64,000 bases of DNA from an uncultured Barnesiella sp. (GCA_944321085.1 CALUJY010000002.1:1-64000), one strand, 5' to 3'; positions 19,308 to 28,813 are shown, counted from the stretch's first letter. The notes: a model not told the origin generated them from the letters alone. A program made the numbers and translations.

Positions 19308-21347
19308 TTATTTTACTTCCGAGCCCGGAGCTACGTCGTTGGCCGGTGTTATTACTACCAGCTTTCCGTCGGCGTCTTCGGCACTCAGTATCATGCCTTG
19401 CGATTCAATGCCGCGCAGTTTGCGGGGGGCCAGATTGGCAACGAAACATACCTGTTTGCCTACCAAATCTTCGGGTGCATAATGTTGGGCAATGCCCGAC
19501 ACGATGGTGCGGCCGCCCAGGCCGTCGTCGATGCGGAATTGCAGCAGCTTGTCGGCTTTGGGTACTTTGGTGCATTCCAATACTTTACCCACTCTGATGT
19601 CTAACTTGGTGAAGTCGTCAAACTCTATGTTCTCGCGTATGGGGGCTGCTTGCCAATTATTGCGTTTGTTGGCCTCCTTGATATCTGCAAGCCGTTTTAT
19701 TTGAGCCTCTATGGCGTCGTCTTCTATCTTCTCGAAGATAAGTTCCGGCTCGGCCAGCTCTTTGCCTGCTTCGAGCAGGTTGTCGTTGCCCAGCATATCC
19801 CACTGGCAGTTTTCCATATGGAGTATGCGGCGTATTTTGGCTGCGCTGAAAGGCAGGAAAGGCTCGAAGGCTACGGCAATGTTGGCTGCGATTTGCAGGG
19901 CTACGTTCATGATGGTAGCCACGCGCTCCATGTCGGTTTTGGCGAGTTTCCAAGGCTCGGTTTCGGCAAGATATTTATTACCGAGGCGTGCCAGATTCAT
20001 AGCCTCTTTCTGGGCGTCTCTGAAACGGTAGTTGTTCAGGTTGTTCTCAATGTCGGCCTTTATCTTGCTTATCTCGGCGATGGTAGCGTTGTCATAGTCG
20101 GTGAGCGCGGCTCTTGCGGGTACTTTACCTTCGAAGTATTTGTGTGTGAGTACGACGGCGCGGTTTATGAAGTTGCCGAGGATGGCTACCAGTTCGCTGT
20201 TGTTGCGGACTTGGAAGTCTTTCCATGTAAAGTCGTTGTCTTTTGTTTCGGGGGCATTGGCCGTCAGTACGTAGCGCAATACGTCTTGCTTGCCCGGGAA
20301 GTCTCTCAAATATTCGTGCAACCATACCGCCCAGTTGCGCGAAGTCGATATTTTGTCGCCTTCGAGGTTCAGAAACTCATTGGCGGGTACATTATCGGGT
20401 AGTATGTAGCTTCCCTCGGCTTTGAGCATGGCGGGGAATATGATGCAGTGGAATACGATGTTGTCTTTGCCTATAAAGTGTACGAGTTTTGTCTCGGGGT
20501 CTTTCCAATATTTCTCCCATGAGTCGGGCAACAACTCTTTGGTATTCGATATATAGCCTATGGGAGCATCGAACCATACATAGAGCACTTTGCCTTCTGC
20601 ACCTTCAACGGGTACGGGTACACCCCAGTCGAGGTCGCGGCTCACGGCACGGGGTTGCAGTCCGAGGTCAATCCACGATTTGCATTGTCCATATACGTTG
20701 GGGCGCCACTCTTTGTGCTCCTCTAATATCCATTGACGCATGAATGACTCCCACTTGTCTAATGGCAGATACCAATGTTTGGTTTTGCGCAGCACCGGTT
20801 TGCTGCCGCTGATAGTCGACTTCGGGTCTATCAGGTCGGTCGAGTTGAGCGACGAGCCGCAGGCTTCACACTGGTCGCCATAAGCGCGTTCGTTGTGGCA
20901 GTGGGGGCATGTGCCGGTGATGTAGCGGTCGGCGAGGAATTGTTGTGCCTCTTCGTCGTAATATTGCTCGGTGACTTTTTCTATAAACTCGCCTTTGTCA
21001 TAGAGTTTGCGGAAAAACTCCGATGCCGTTTTGCTGTGTATTTCGCTTGTGGTGCGCGAGTATATGTCGAACGATATGCCGAACTCTTCGAACGACTCTT
21101 TGATAAGTTTGTGGTAGCGATCTACAATATCTTGGGGCGATACGCCTTCTTTTCTTGCTTTGATAGTGATGGGCACGCCGTGCTCGTCAGAACCTCCAAT
21201 CATGATTACATCCTCGCCTTTGAGTCTGAGGTAACGGGTATAAATGTCGGCAGGGACGTAAACGCCTGCGAGGTGACCTATATGCACCGGACCGTTGGCA
21301 TAGGGGAGTGCCGTCGTCACCAAAGTTCGCTTGAATTTCTTTTCCAT
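19308..21347 (-). CDS. metG: Methionyl-tRNA synthetase
   Basis: A 679-residue class I aminoacyl-tRNA synthetase. HIGH is at 22-25, one zinc knuckle at C147/C150...C160/C163, and the KMSKS loop appears as KISTS (332-336). An anticodon-binding helical region follows, and the C-terminal ~110 residues form an EMAPII/Trbp111-like tRNA-binding domain (starting near [23 protein letters not shown]). The length is that of the long MetG form with the dimerising C-domain. The ATG at 21347 is chosen because the conserved N-terminal [13 protein letters not shown] begins six residues later; the frame stays open upstream without homology. It lies 44 bases after the LptF/G gene. Confidence 0.97.
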   Translation of the reverse strand: MEKKFKRTLVTTALPYANGPVHIGHLAGVYVPADIYTRYLRLKGEDVIMIGGSDEHGVPITIKARKEGVSPQDIVDRYHKLIKESFEEFGISFDIYSRTTSEIHSKTASEFFRKLYDKGEFIEKVTEQYYDEEAQQFLADRYITGTCPHCHNERAYGDQCEACGSSLNSTDLIDPKSTISGSKPVLRKTKHWYLPLDKWESFMRQWILEEHKEWRPNVYGQCKSWIDLGLQPRAVSRDLDWGVPVPVEGAEGKVLYVWFDAPIGYISNTKELLPDSWEKYWKDPETKLVHFIGKDNIVFHCIIFPAMLKAEGSYILPDNVPANEFLNLEGDKISTSRNWAVWLHEYLRDFPGKQDVLRYVLTANAPETKDNDFTWKDFQVRNNSELVAILGNFINRAVVLTHKYFEGKVPARAALTDYDNATIAEISKIKADIENNLNNYRFRDAQKEAMNLARLGNKYLAETEPWKLAKTDMERVATIMNVALQIAANIAVAFEPFLPFSAAKIRRILHMENCQWDMLGNDNLLEAGKELAEPELIFEKIEDDAIEAQIKRLADIKEANKRNNWQAAPIRENIEFDDFTKLDIRVGKVLECTKVPKADKLLQFRIDDGLGGRTIVSGIAQHYAPEDLVGKQVCFVANLAPRKLRGIESQGMILSAEDADGKLVVITPANDVAPGSEVK

Positions 21348-21391
21348 CTTATATACTGTATTGATTGTATTTTGTTTGTCTTCTTGTGTTG

Positions 21392-22468
21392 TTATTTGGG
21401 TGCTGTCCTGTACAGCAGTATGGCTATAATGGCATAGAGTATATTGGGTATCCACATGGCTAATGCCGGCGATGTGGCGCCGCTGATGGCAAACGACGAG
21501 GTTACCGTCGAGAAGAATATATAGGAGAAGCTCAGCAGCAACCCTATACCTATGTTTATGCCCATGCCTCCCTTGGTCTTGCGCGACGAGAGCGACATGC
21601 CTATCGCCGTCAGTATAAAGGCTGCTGCTGCCATGGCATAACGCTTGTGATACTCTATCTCGAAGCTCTGTATGTTGGCAACACCGCGTTCTCGCTGGCG
21701 GTTGATGTATTTGACAAGCTGTGGCGATGTCATGGTCTCGCAATCGGTTGGCGAGATAAGGAAATCGGACGGAGTGACGGTTATCGTCGTATCTACCCGT
21801 GTACCGCGTGTCAGGGTCTCGCGCATACCGTCGAACTTACGTATTACATAGTTGTTGGCATGCCATTGGTAGGCCGAGTCGTATGTGATGGTCTGTGCCG
21901 TGAGACGCGATTTGAGTATTTTCCCGTCGAACGTCTCTAACGAAAAGCGGTAACCCATCTTGTTGCTGTTGTCGTAGCGTGCGATGTATGCCACTACGCC
22001 GGGTTCTACCATAAATTGTATGTTGCTTGCATAATCGACCCGCTTGTTGCGCACGTAGGTGTTGGTAAACTCTATGCGTGTAATGTTCGAGGGCGGAATG
22101 ATGTAGCAGCTCAGTACGATGTTGAGGGCGGCAATGACCGCAGCCGAAAACATATACGGAATGAACAACCGCTTGAAGCTAACGCCGCTCGACAAGATGG
22201 CGATAATCTCGCTATTCTCGGCAAGTTTCGAGGTGAAGAATATCACCGCGATAAAGGTAAAGAGCGGGCTGAACAGATTGGCAAAGTAGGGTAGGAAATT
22301 GAGAAAATAATCGAATACGATAGACCGCAATGGCGCTTTCATGAAGGCATCGAGTTTCTCGTTCGTATCGAAAACGATAGTGATGGCAAGAATGAGCACT
22401 ATCGAGAAGAAATACGAACCGAGAAATTTTCTGATGATATACAGGTCTAATATCTTGAATACCTTCAT
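21392..22468 (-). CDS. LptF/LptG-family permease (YjgP/YjgQ)
   Basis: A 358-residue inner-membrane protein with the LptF/G layout: three N-terminal hydrophobic segments (about 13-35, 55-80, 100-125), a periplasmic beta-jellyroll (about 135-255), and three C-terminal segments ending near the C-terminus. The opening [17 protein letters not shown] is typical of the family. With LptB it extracts lipopolysaccharide from the inner membrane and delivers it to LptC. F or G cannot be decided from this copy alone. It sits 30 bases after tgt and 44 bases before metG. Confidence 0.9.
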   Translation of the reverse strand: MKVFKILDLYIIRKFLGSYFFSIVLILAITIVFDTNEKLDAFMKAPLRSIVFDYFLNFLPYFANLFSPLFTFIAVIFFTSKLAENSEIIAILSSGVSFKRLFIPYMFSAAVIAALNIVLSCYIIPPSNITRIEFTNTYVRNKRVDYASNIQFMVEPGVVAYIARYDNSNKMGYRFSLETFDGKILKSRLTAQTITYDSAYQWHANNYVIRKFDGMRETLTRGTRVDTTITVTPSDFLISPTDCETMTSPQLVKYINRQRERGVANIQSFEIEYHKRYAMAAAAFILTAIGMSLSSRKTKGGMGINIGIGLLLSFSYIFFSTVTSSFAISGATSPALAMWIPNILYAIIAILLYRTAPK

Positions 22469-22498
22469 GTCTCTTTTTCTCTTGATATAACAATCGTT

Positions 22499-23629
22499 TT
22501 ACAGCCGTGTGGTTACACGTTCCATCATTTCGCGCTTCCACGAAGTAAAGGTGTCGTCGAGGATGTGTCGTCGTGCCTCTTGCGACAGCCACACGTAGAA
22601 GGCCAAATTATGTATCGAGGCAATCTGCATGGCCAATATCTCGTCGGCGATAAACAGGTGTCGAAGGTAGGCTTTACTGTATGCCGTGTCGACGAACGAC
22701 GTCCCCTCCTCGTCGAGCGGCGAGAAGTCGTCAGCCCATTTGCGGTTGCGCATATTCATGATACCGCGCGAGGTAAACACCATGCCGTTGCGTCCGTTGC
22801 GCGTGGGCATTACGCAGTCGAACATGTCGACGCCGCGGTCTATTCCCTCCAAAATGTTGGCTGGCGTACCTACCCCCATCAGGTAACGGGGCTTGTCGGC
22901 AGGCAATATTTCGTTTACCACCTCTATCATTTCATACATTTTTTCGGTAGGTTCGCCCACAGCAAGGCCGCCTATGGCATTGCCGTCGGCTCCCAAGTCG
23001 GCTACATGGCGGGCAGCGTCGCGGCGCAGGTCGGGATATACACAACCTTGTACGATGGGGAAGTAGGCTTGTCGGTAACCATACAGCCCCTCGGTCTCTT
23101 TGTAATGTTTCCAGCCCCGTTCGAGCCAGCGTTGGGTCAGTGCCAACGACTTCTTGGCGTATGTGTAGTCGGCATTTCCCGGCGTGCATTCGTCGAGAGC
23201 CATCATGATGTCCGAACCTATGATGCGTTGTGTATCCACGTTATTCTCCGGCGTAAACAGGTGCTTCGAGCCATCGATATGCGAACGGAAGTGTACCCCT
23301 TCGTCGGTGAGCTTGCGGATACCCGATAATGAAAATACCTGAAAACCGCCGCTGTCGGTCAGTATGGGACGTTCCCATCCGTTGAAGCCGTGCAACCCAC
23401 CGGCGCGTTGCAGAATCTCCAAGCCCGGACGCAGGTAGAGGTGGTAGGTATTACCGAGGATAATTTGAGCTTTGATGTCGTCGCGTAGCTCGCGCATGTG
23501 CACAGCTTTCACTGCGCCCACTGTGCCTACCGGCATGAATATGGGCGTCAGTATCTCGCCGTGGTCGGTCGTTATTTTGCCGGCGCGTGCGCAACCTTCG
23601 CTGTTTGTATGTTGCAGTGTAAAGTCCAT
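22499..23629 (-). CDS. tgt: Queuine/preQ1 tRNA-guanine transglycosylase
   Basis: A 376-residue enzyme that replaces guanine 34 of GUN-anticodon tRNAs with preQ1. TDSGGFQVFSL (91-101) holds the general acid/base Asp92, GGLAVGE is at 220-226, and FDCVMPTRNGRNG at 270-282 holds nucleophile Asp271. The zinc site of most bacterial enzymes (CxCxxC...H) is missing its three cysteines: the equivalent segment near 305-320 has Thr, Phe and Thr, while the His (340) remains. From memory this substitution recurs in Bacteroidales Tgt. The start at 23629 is chosen because the family N-terminus begins there and a TAACTTTG box (23678-23685) lies just upstream. Confidence 0.95.
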   Translation of the reverse strand: MDFTLQHTNSEGCARAGKITTDHGEILTPIFMPVGTVGAVKAVHMRELRDDIKAQIILGNTYHLYLRPGLEILQRAGGLHGFNGWERPILTDSGGFQVFSLSGIRKLTDEGVHFRSHIDGSKHLFTPENNVDTQRIIGSDIMMALDECTPGNADYTYAKKSLALTQRWLERGWKHYKETEGLYGYRQAYFPIVQGCVYPDLRRDAARHVADLGADGNAIGGLAVGEPTEKMYEMIEVVNEILPADKPRYLMGVGTPANILEGIDRGVDMFDCVMPTRNGRNGMVFTSRGIMNMRNRKWADDFSPLDEEGTSFVDTAYSKAYLRHLFIADEILAMQIASIHNLAFYVWLSQEARRHILDDTFTSWKREMMERVTTRL

Positions 23630-23824
23630 ATAGTCGTTATTGATGGGATATAAAACTCCCTGCGAAAATATAGCCTGCAAAGTTAGCGATTTTTTCGCGA
23701 TGATAAGAAGTATTGACGGCAAAAACAGTAAGGTGGGCTTTTGTATTGCCTCCATGAGGATTCGGCAACATTTTGCATTCATCTCAACAGATTGGTGAGT
23801 TTCCCATCTGTCTACCAAAAAACA

Positions 23825-23854
23825 CTGCCCGCCGGTACAGCGTCCGGCGAGCAG
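23825..23854 (-). terminator. Terminator after the VWA/SUMF operon
   Basis: A GC-rich stem (CTGC and CGCCGG paired with CCGGCG and GCAG, one bulge each side) with an 8-base loop, followed on the minus strand by a run of six T residues. It lies 32 bases after the stop at 23886. Confidence 0.82.
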
Positions 23855-23885
23855 ATAGATACGTTTGCGTGGTCGGTAGGTACGC

Positions 23886-26234
23886 TTACTCTACACTGCA
23901 CGCAAGGCGAAAACCAACACCATAGGACTGCCAATCAGGCGTGTTGGAATTTCTGAGTGTAATTCTTATATAACCTTTATTATTACTATAAAAATTCCCT
24001 CCTCTTGAAATTTTATTGCTTCCTGTAATAGGACCTTGTGGGTCGGTTTGAGGAGATGAAGAATAGTTACTATACCAATCACTGCACCACTCTCTAATGT
24101 TACCGCTCATATCATACAGACCGAGGGCATTGGGAGCTTTTTGTCCAACCGGGTGGCTTTTCTTCCCTGAATTGTCAGTGTACCATGCTACTTCATCGGG
24201 ATCGTTACTGCCGGCATAATAGTAATATGTGCCCGTAGAGGCTGTGGTGGGTGTCATAGATGTGTGCGTGCGGGTATATTCGTCTTTCTGTCCGCCACGC
24301 GCAGCATATTCCCATTCTGCTTCAGTGGGTAGGCGGAAGGTACGACCGGTTATCTTATTCAGTCGCGGCAGGAAATAATCAACTATATCGTCATACGATA
24401 CATAGTATGCCGGATAGGTATCCCCTTTACCATACTGGGACGATGGCGAGGAACTTCCCAACCACGGGCCGTTGCCTACTGCAACCAATATGGTTCCGTC
24501 GGGTGTAGTGCCTTCGTAATTCATCACATACTCCCATAATTGCTGCGTCACTTCGTATCGTCCTATATAGTAGGGTGACAAGGTTACTTCATGAACAGGA
24601 GATTCATCACTTTCTGCATCTACATCATAATTAAGCGAACGACTGCTTTGCACTCCTTGCCAATCGTATTCGGGTGCATAATCGTCTTGTGCACCCATCA
24701 GGAAAGTACCTCCTTCGACGTAAACCAGTTCGTCGAAAGACAATTCGGCTATCACGTCCATTTCGGCATCGCCGATGCTGCCACCGCTGCTGCCTGTACC
24801 GCCGGTACTGATTTCGGTATTCTCGGCCATTTTCTCTATGAATTGGCAGGCGTGGGTCTGCATGTCGGTAAATTGGTTGCCTAACGAGCTGCTGCAATCC
24901 AATACCAGCATGATGACGGCACTTTTGCGTTCTACAGTGGTCACAGTGTTGCCTTCGGGGGTAAACTCAGAGTTGATTTGCCATTGCGATGTTGCGGGAA
25001 TATAGCTCCACTGTTTGATGTAGGTAGTGGGGACGGTCTCGCCCGAGGTTTGCCGCAGGCCTACAAACGAGAAGGTGACGAAGATACCGTCTTGTGTGCC
25101 TGTCACGCTCTCGCCACTATCGCACGTGAGCCCTTCATAGCGAATATTCTTGAGCGAACGGTCTTGCAACGAGAAAGTACCCTCAATAAACATTTCCGAC
25201 CCGGAAGCATCGGTTACGTCATCGAAGGTGAAACGTATCACGGTGCCATTGCTTTGGCCCGGTATCATCAGGCTTATGGTTTGCGAAGTGCTGCTGTTGT
25301 ACAAGCTGTCGGCTATCTCTTGGAACTTGGCGTTAACCTCCTCCATACTGTTCACCTCGGCGGCATTTTCGGGAGAGCTGGCAAGGCTTTCGAGATTGGC
25401 CATGAATTGCGCTTCGTCGGTAACGTCGTTGCCTTTCAGTCCTATCGAATATGCCGTTATGGGCAACCCCTGTATCTTTACATTTTCAATGCGCTCGTTC
25501 ACGGCGGCGAGATATTCGCTGTCCGATGAGTATTGCGAGCTCATCATTACAGACCCTTGGTCGAGTCCGTCGGTAAAGGTCACTACCGATACATTTACGA
25601 GGTCGTTAGGCAATACGGCCGCAACGAGACGGTCTATCGCATTGTCTACGGCGTAATATAGCAGGGTTCCGTTTTGCGGGCTCATGCCGGTCACAAAGCC
25701 CGTGAATGCACTCTTGGTGTTGGGCGCAAGAATGCTTATCTCCTTGGTCTTCAGCTCTTGGTTGAAACCAATGATGCCCATATACAAGCCTGTCTCTATT
25801 GCCGAACCTCCAAACGATACAGGAGCCGACGCTGCACTCATATCGCTCGTCAGTTCGTCGTTTTGGGCGCGTACTTTATAATAGTTGAGCCCCGTAAGCG
25901 GTGTGGCATCGGTGTAGGTAGTGCCGGTCACATCGGTGGCAATAGAGGTATAGATTACGTTGTCGGGGCTACGAAATACCTCGTAGGAGGTGGCGCCTGT
26001 TACGGTTGTCCAAGTAAGTACCACACTCTCCTCTTCGACAACGGCATTTAGCGTCGACGGGGCGGCGAGTACTTTGTTTATCTTTATACTGTCTATACCG
26101 GCAATCGGCACGGAATACAGGACTGTACCGTTTTGGTATATTTCGAACGTGCGTTCTTGTGCCGTTGTGGGAGTTGAGACGATACCCGTCAGCACGAATA
26201 GCAACGGGAGTGCTATGAGTTTCAATGCTTTCAT
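23886..26234 (-). CDS. Secreted FnIII / VWA-like / SUMF (formylglycine-enzyme-like) protein
   Basis: A 782-residue exported protein. The signal peptide ends near TTAQ (23-26). A FnIII domain (about 57-145) is followed by a VWA-like region (148-315) with VVTFTDGLD but no metal-site DxSxS at its start. A beta-rich region follows, then VIMLVLDCSSS (440-450), which is the missing VWA opening strand, and a Gly/Ser linker. The C-terminal SUMF/FGE-sulfatase domain spans about 500-782 (YVEGGTFLMGA, RLPTEAEWEYAARGG, GLYDMSGNIREWCSDWY, SRGGNF, GFRLA). The two catalytic cysteines of true formylglycine enzymes are not seen, so a binding or structural role is more likely. It lies 13 bases after the 26248-26751 gene. 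Confidence 0.82.
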   Translation of the reverse strand: MKALKLIALPLLFVLTGIVSTPTTAQERTFEIYQNGTVLYSVPIAGIDSIKINKVLAAPSTLNAVVEEESVVLTWTTVTGATSYEVFRSPDNVIYTSIATDVTGTTYTDATPLTGLNYYKVRAQNDELTSDMSAASAPVSFGGSAIETGLYMGIIGFNQELKTKEISILAPNTKSAFTGFVTGMSPQNGTLLYYAVDNAIDRLVAAVLPNDLVNVSVVTFTDGLDQGSVMMSSQYSSDSEYLAAVNERIENVKIQGLPITAYSIGLKGNDVTDEAQFMANLESLASSPENAAEVNSMEEVNAKFQEIADSLYNSSTSQTISLMIPGQSNGTVIRFTFDDVTDASGSEMFIEGTFSLQDRSLKNIRYEGLTCDSGESVTGTQDGIFVTFSFVGLRQTSGETVPTTYIKQWSYIPATSQWQINSEFTPEGNTVTTVERKSAVIMLVLDCSSSLGNQFTDMQTHACQFIEKMAENTEISTGGTGSSGGSIGDAEMDVIAELSFDELVYVEGGTFLMGAQDDYAPEYDWQGVQSSRSLNYDVDAESDESPVHEVTLSPYYIGRYEVTQQLWEYVMNYEGTTPDGTILVAVGNGPWLGSSSPSSQYGKGDTYPAYYVSYDDIVDYFLPRLNKITGRTFRLPTEAEWEYAARGGQKDEYTRTHTSMTPTTASTGTYYYYAGSNDPDEVAWYTDNSGKKSHPVGQKAPNALGLYDMSGNIREWCSDWYSNYSSSPQTDPQGPITGSNKISRGGNFYSNNKGYIRITLRNSNTPDWQSYGVGFRLACSVE

Positions 26235-26247
26235 GATTTCAAGATTG

Positions 26248-26751
26248 TCAGTTGGTTTTTACTATTTTTCGGGTTATTGTTGTTTCGCCGTTTCCTGCCA
26301 AAACGATGTAAATTCCCCGGGGACATCCGTCAAGTGAGAGAATTACCTGCTCGCTGTGTGGCGATTCGTGGCGCACAGCAAGACCTTGTAGATTGTAGAT
26401 ACCTATGGTCTTGATGGGTAACGGGCTTTCTACAACGACAGCGGCATCAGTGGAACGGTAAGTCACGCGCAGTGCACCGTTGATAGGGCTTTCTTCTATT
26501 GCAGACACATTGTCGAATGTAATTGAACGGAATTGCTCAAATGGAACTGCTACGTTACCGGCATCATATAGTGCCACCTCAATATCTTCGTCGCTGAAAG
26601 TGATTTTGTCTATATTGTCGAGTAAAAGAGACTGATCGTAAGCCGGCAGATAGGCATGTATCAGCATGTATTCTACTTCATCGGCTTGTGTCGCGCCCGT
26701 CGCCAGCAATAACAATGCCACAGATAACAAGCGTAATTTTTTAGTTTCCAT
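26248..26751 (-). CDS. Small secreted protein with type IX sorting-like C-terminus
   Basis: A 167-residue exported protein of unknown function. METKKLRLLSVALLLLATGATQA is a clear signal peptide; the rest is beta-rich. Its N-terminal part contains two copies of a short pattern (LLLDNIDKITFSDEDI and QFRSITFDNVSAIEE) that is also seen near residue 46 of the neighbouring VWA/SUMF protein (VPIAGIDSIKINK). The C-terminus (GIYIVLAGNGETTITRKIVKTN) resembles a type A sorting domain tail. The ATG at 26751 is preferred over a TTG nine codons upstream because the signal peptide starts there. It forms a two-gene unit with the downstream VWA/SUMF gene. Confidence 0.75.
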   Translation of the reverse strand: METKKLRLLSVALLLLATGATQADEVEYMLIHAYLPAYDQSLLLDNIDKITFSDEDIEVALYDAGNVAVPFEQFRSITFDNVSAIEESPINGALRVTYRSTDAAVVVESPLPIKTIGIYNLQGLAVRHESPHSEQVILSLDGCPRGIYIVLAGNGETTITRKIVKTN

Positions 26752-26765
26752 GTTTAAAACTTTTG

Positions 26766-26790
26766 TTCGGCATATCAATCCGGTGCCGAA
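26766..26790 (-). repeat. Small hairpin in the leader of the 26248-26751 gene
   Basis: A perfect 7-bp inverted repeat (26766-26772 with 26784-26790), on the minus strand followed by CAAAAGTTTT and then the ATG at 26751. It could act as a weak attenuator or shape the translation start of the operon. Confidence 0.45.
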
Positions 26791-26817
26791 AGAGTTTGTT
26801 ACTAGTAAGATTGCTCG

Positions 26818-26892
26818 CGGAGTCCACTATGGTCTGAAAGGTGTGCAACGGTATAAAAACGGTAAGTTGTCATATAAAAAACGTGGACTCCG
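26818..26892 (-). repeat. 10-bp inverted repeat enclosing about 55 bases
   Basis: CGGAGTCCAC at 26818-26827 is perfectly complementary to GTGGACTCCG at 26883-26892. It lies between the long nested palindrome at 26896-27034 and the small hairpin at 26766-26790, so the three could form consecutive stem-loops in one leader RNA. Confidence 0.55.
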
Positions 26893-26895
26893 ACT

Positions 26896-27034
26896 CTTGC
26901 TTCGTTTCTAAGGTATCGCCAAACACCATACACCCAAATAAGAGTAAAAGCCCACGCTATGCAGCGTGAGCATTAACTTTTACTCTCGGGTGTCTCTTCA
27001 AAATTTGGCGATTTTTAGAAACGAGAATAACAAG
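26896..27034 (-). ncRNA. Long nested palindrome, candidate structured leader RNA or small RNA
   Basis: Five pairing blocks nest without crossing: 26902-26911 with 27015-27024, 26915-26923 with 27004-27012, 26930-26935 with 26988-26993, 26941-26950 with 26977-26986 and 26953-26958 with 26963-26968 (loop of 4). Together they make a rod of about 140 bases with small internal loops. It lies in the 645-base gap between the AraC stop (27397) and the 26751 start. Read on the minus strand it would be in the 5' leader of the VWA/SUMF operon if transcription starts at the TATCTTTG box 27105-27112. The strand is inferred. A terminator role is less likely because no T-run follows on either side. Confidence 0.55.
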
Positions 27035-27104
27035 CTAACGCTTTTATACAATATGTTGTCTATCTGTCTTTATATCATAGGCTTTGATTTAGAATTAAAC
27101 ATCA

Positions 27105-27135
27105 CAAAGATAATGTAAATGAACATAAATCGAAA
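27105..27135 (-). promoter_or_regulatory. Probable promoter of the 26751-23886 operon
   Basis: On the minus strand TATCTTTG (27105-27112) is preceded after 19 bases by TTTC (27132-27135), one mismatch from the TTTG box. A start near 27098 would give a leader of about 345 bases that contains all three stem-loops described here. Confidence 0.5.
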
Positions 27136-27396
27136 AAAGAAGTAACTTAAATTTTTTGTAGATTATAGTTATGCTTCATTCCGGAGGGTTTATTTAGGAG
27201 AAGGGAGTGATTGTATCTTCGTAGTTACGGAACGGCGATATAGCGACTATGACCGAATGTTGTAGAAGAATAAATTTAATAATATGTGATATTTTATGAT
27301 GAGATGTAAGAGAACGAATGATATTGTAATCTTATGTCTAAGATGGATAGATAGATAGTTGATAAACAGATAGAAATTGTATATTGTATTAGAAAA
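27136..27396. other. AT-rich intergenic stretch downstream of the AraC gene
   Basis: No open frame of note. It contains a short GATA-type simple repeat near 27345-27375 (GATAGATAGATAG and ACAGATAGAAA). No clear terminator for the AraC gene was found here. Confidence 0.4.
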
Positions 27397-28452
27397 CTAT
27401 TCTGTTGCTTTGGTGAAGTTGTGCAATCGACGGAACTCGGCAGGCGAGCAGTTGTGGCGGGTGGCAAAGGCGCGGCGGAATGTAGAGAGGGAGTTGAAGC
27501 CTGAGCTTTCGGCTATCTTAGCCAAAGAGTCGGGTGTTGTGAGTAGCAGATTCTCGGCATAGTCGAGCCGCAGCCCGTTTACATAGTCGTAGAATGTGTG
27601 TCCCTTCTCTTGGTTGAAAAAACGGCTGAGGTAGGTGCGGTTGGTACCCACCTTAGTTGCTACGTCAGAGAGACGCAGATGCGGATTGAGGAACAGTTTC
27701 TGTGTGATAAATTGGTATTGTATTTGGCGTTCTATTTCGGACAAATCTGCTCCCATGTCGTCATTCTCTTTGGTCTCTTCGTTGGGCATGGAGGGTGTCA
27801 GTTCGTCTATGACCGACTCGTGCTTGTAGATAAAATAGCAGATAAACATCCACATTGTCATTGTCCCGGCAAGGTAAAAAGCCTCGATGTTTAAGTCCAT
27901 CACGTAACAGTTGAGCAGCCATAAGCAAAATATGACGATGAAGGTAAGCAATACAATCCTGAGCCAGCCGAGGTTGACATTCTTGTCGTATGATATGGAG
28001 GTTTTAAGCAACTTATTGTAGCGTGGTATGGCAACCATAGCCCAGAGGGCATGTGTCATTCCGTAAATAATAGCCCAGCATACTTCTATATCGTAGAAAA
28101 TTCGGCTCCCTGTGATGATAAACAATAACGGGAATATGGCAAACGATATTTCGTGTATCACTATTTCACGGGTCGTGAGCTTGCCGGGTTTGCACAGTTC
28201 TCTGAGTATAAAGGCATACAGAGGCACAGCCACCATATCTATCGAGGCTACCAGCATCCATTCGTTGTCGCTCGAATAGCCTGTTTCGCCTATGAAAAAG
28301 AGGTCTTTCACGCATTCGATACCTAATATCGCCATTAGAATCATGACCAGTCTTGAAAGTCGGTCGTTCCCTTTCATCCAAAATAGCCATGACGTCATGA
28401 AATAGAACATGATGTTCATGCCATATATTAAGTACAAATAATTGTTGTCCAT
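27397..28452 (-). CDS. Membrane-anchored AraC-family transcriptional regulator
   Basis: A 351-residue protein. The first ~225 residues contain six or seven hydrophobic segments (the first near 6-26, the last near 205-222), followed by an acidic linker and a C-terminal AraC/XylS double helix-turn-helix domain (about 245-345, with LRLSDVATKVGTNRTYLSRF and PDSLAKIAESSGFNSLSTF as the two recognition regions). Such multi-TM AraC regulators are common in Bacteroidetes and should sense a membrane or periplasmic signal directly. The target is unknown; the structured leader and secreted VWA/SUMF operon next to it are the nearest candidates. Confidence 0.9.
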   Translation of the reverse strand: MDNNYLYLIYGMNIMFYFMTSWLFWMKGNDRLSRLVMILMAILGIECVKDLFFIGETGYSSDNEWMLVASIDMVAVPLYAFILRELCKPGKLTTREIVIHEISFAIFPLLFIITGSRIFYDIEVCWAIIYGMTHALWAMVAIPRYNKLLKTSISYDKNVNLGWLRIVLLTFIVIFCLWLLNCYVMDLNIEAFYLAGTMTMWMFICYFIYKHESVIDELTPSMPNEETKENDDMGADLSEIERQIQYQFITQKLFLNPHLRLSDVATKVGTNRTYLSRFFNQEKGHTFYDYVNGLRLDYAENLLLTTPDSLAKIAESSGFNSLSTFRRAFATRHNCSPAEFRRLHNFTKATE

Positions 28453-28749
28453 AATCTCGCCGCTCTCTTGTTATAGTTGTGCTTATTTCATACGTATGGC
28501 CGTTTGTGCCGTTATTGTCCTTGATGAAGGTGTGATTGCTGTGACACAGCAGGCGCAAACTCAAAAACATCCGGCCGTTCCCTGCCTGAATGTCGTTATA
28601 TATCGTGCCATTGCTGTATGTGCCGTTCAAAGGTAAGTATATTATTTGAAATAAAAAATTCCGATTCTGAATTTGCTGTTTTGTTTTGTGCCGTAATTTA
28701 CTGTCGGTGACAGAGCGTCAAGTGTATTTTGGAGGCATAGAATTGCTTA
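28453..28749. other. Intergenic region upstream of the AraC gene
   Basis: A TACCTTTG box on the minus strand (28628-28635) could start a transcript with a leader of about 170 bases for the AraC gene; a matching -33 box is not evident. No other gene is visible here. Confidence 0.4.
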
Positions 28750-28792
28750 AAAAAGCGATGGAGCCACACGGCAGGTGACTCCATCGCTTTTT
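28750..28792 (-). terminator. Terminator after ftsH (A/T runs on both sides)
   Basis: A perfect 14-bp stem (28750-28763 with 28779-28792) with a 15-base loop. A-rich and T-rich flanks make it usable in both directions; it lies 21 bases after the ftsH stop. Confidence 0.88.
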
Positions 28793-28813
28793 ATCGGTAT
28801 GATGAGTTTTTTG

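Noticed and set aside
26666..26911. A plus-strand frame of 81 codons ending in a Lys/Arg-rich stretch near the palindrome
   Set aside because: It runs antisense through the start of the 26248-26751 gene and through the structured leader; its basic end is explained by the palindromic DNA.
26818..27034. Considered as an insertion sequence or MITE remnant
   Set aside because: No transposase and no target-site duplication were seen; kept as a structured-RNA candidate instead, with genome copy number as the test.
27345..27375. GATA-type simple repeat suspected as a phase-variable tract
   Set aside because: Only three to four imperfect copies, not in a promoter or coding region.
28166..28630. A minus-strand frame of 154 codons overlapping the AraC gene start
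   Set aside because: It lies in another frame of the AraC gene, has unusual composition and no family likeness.
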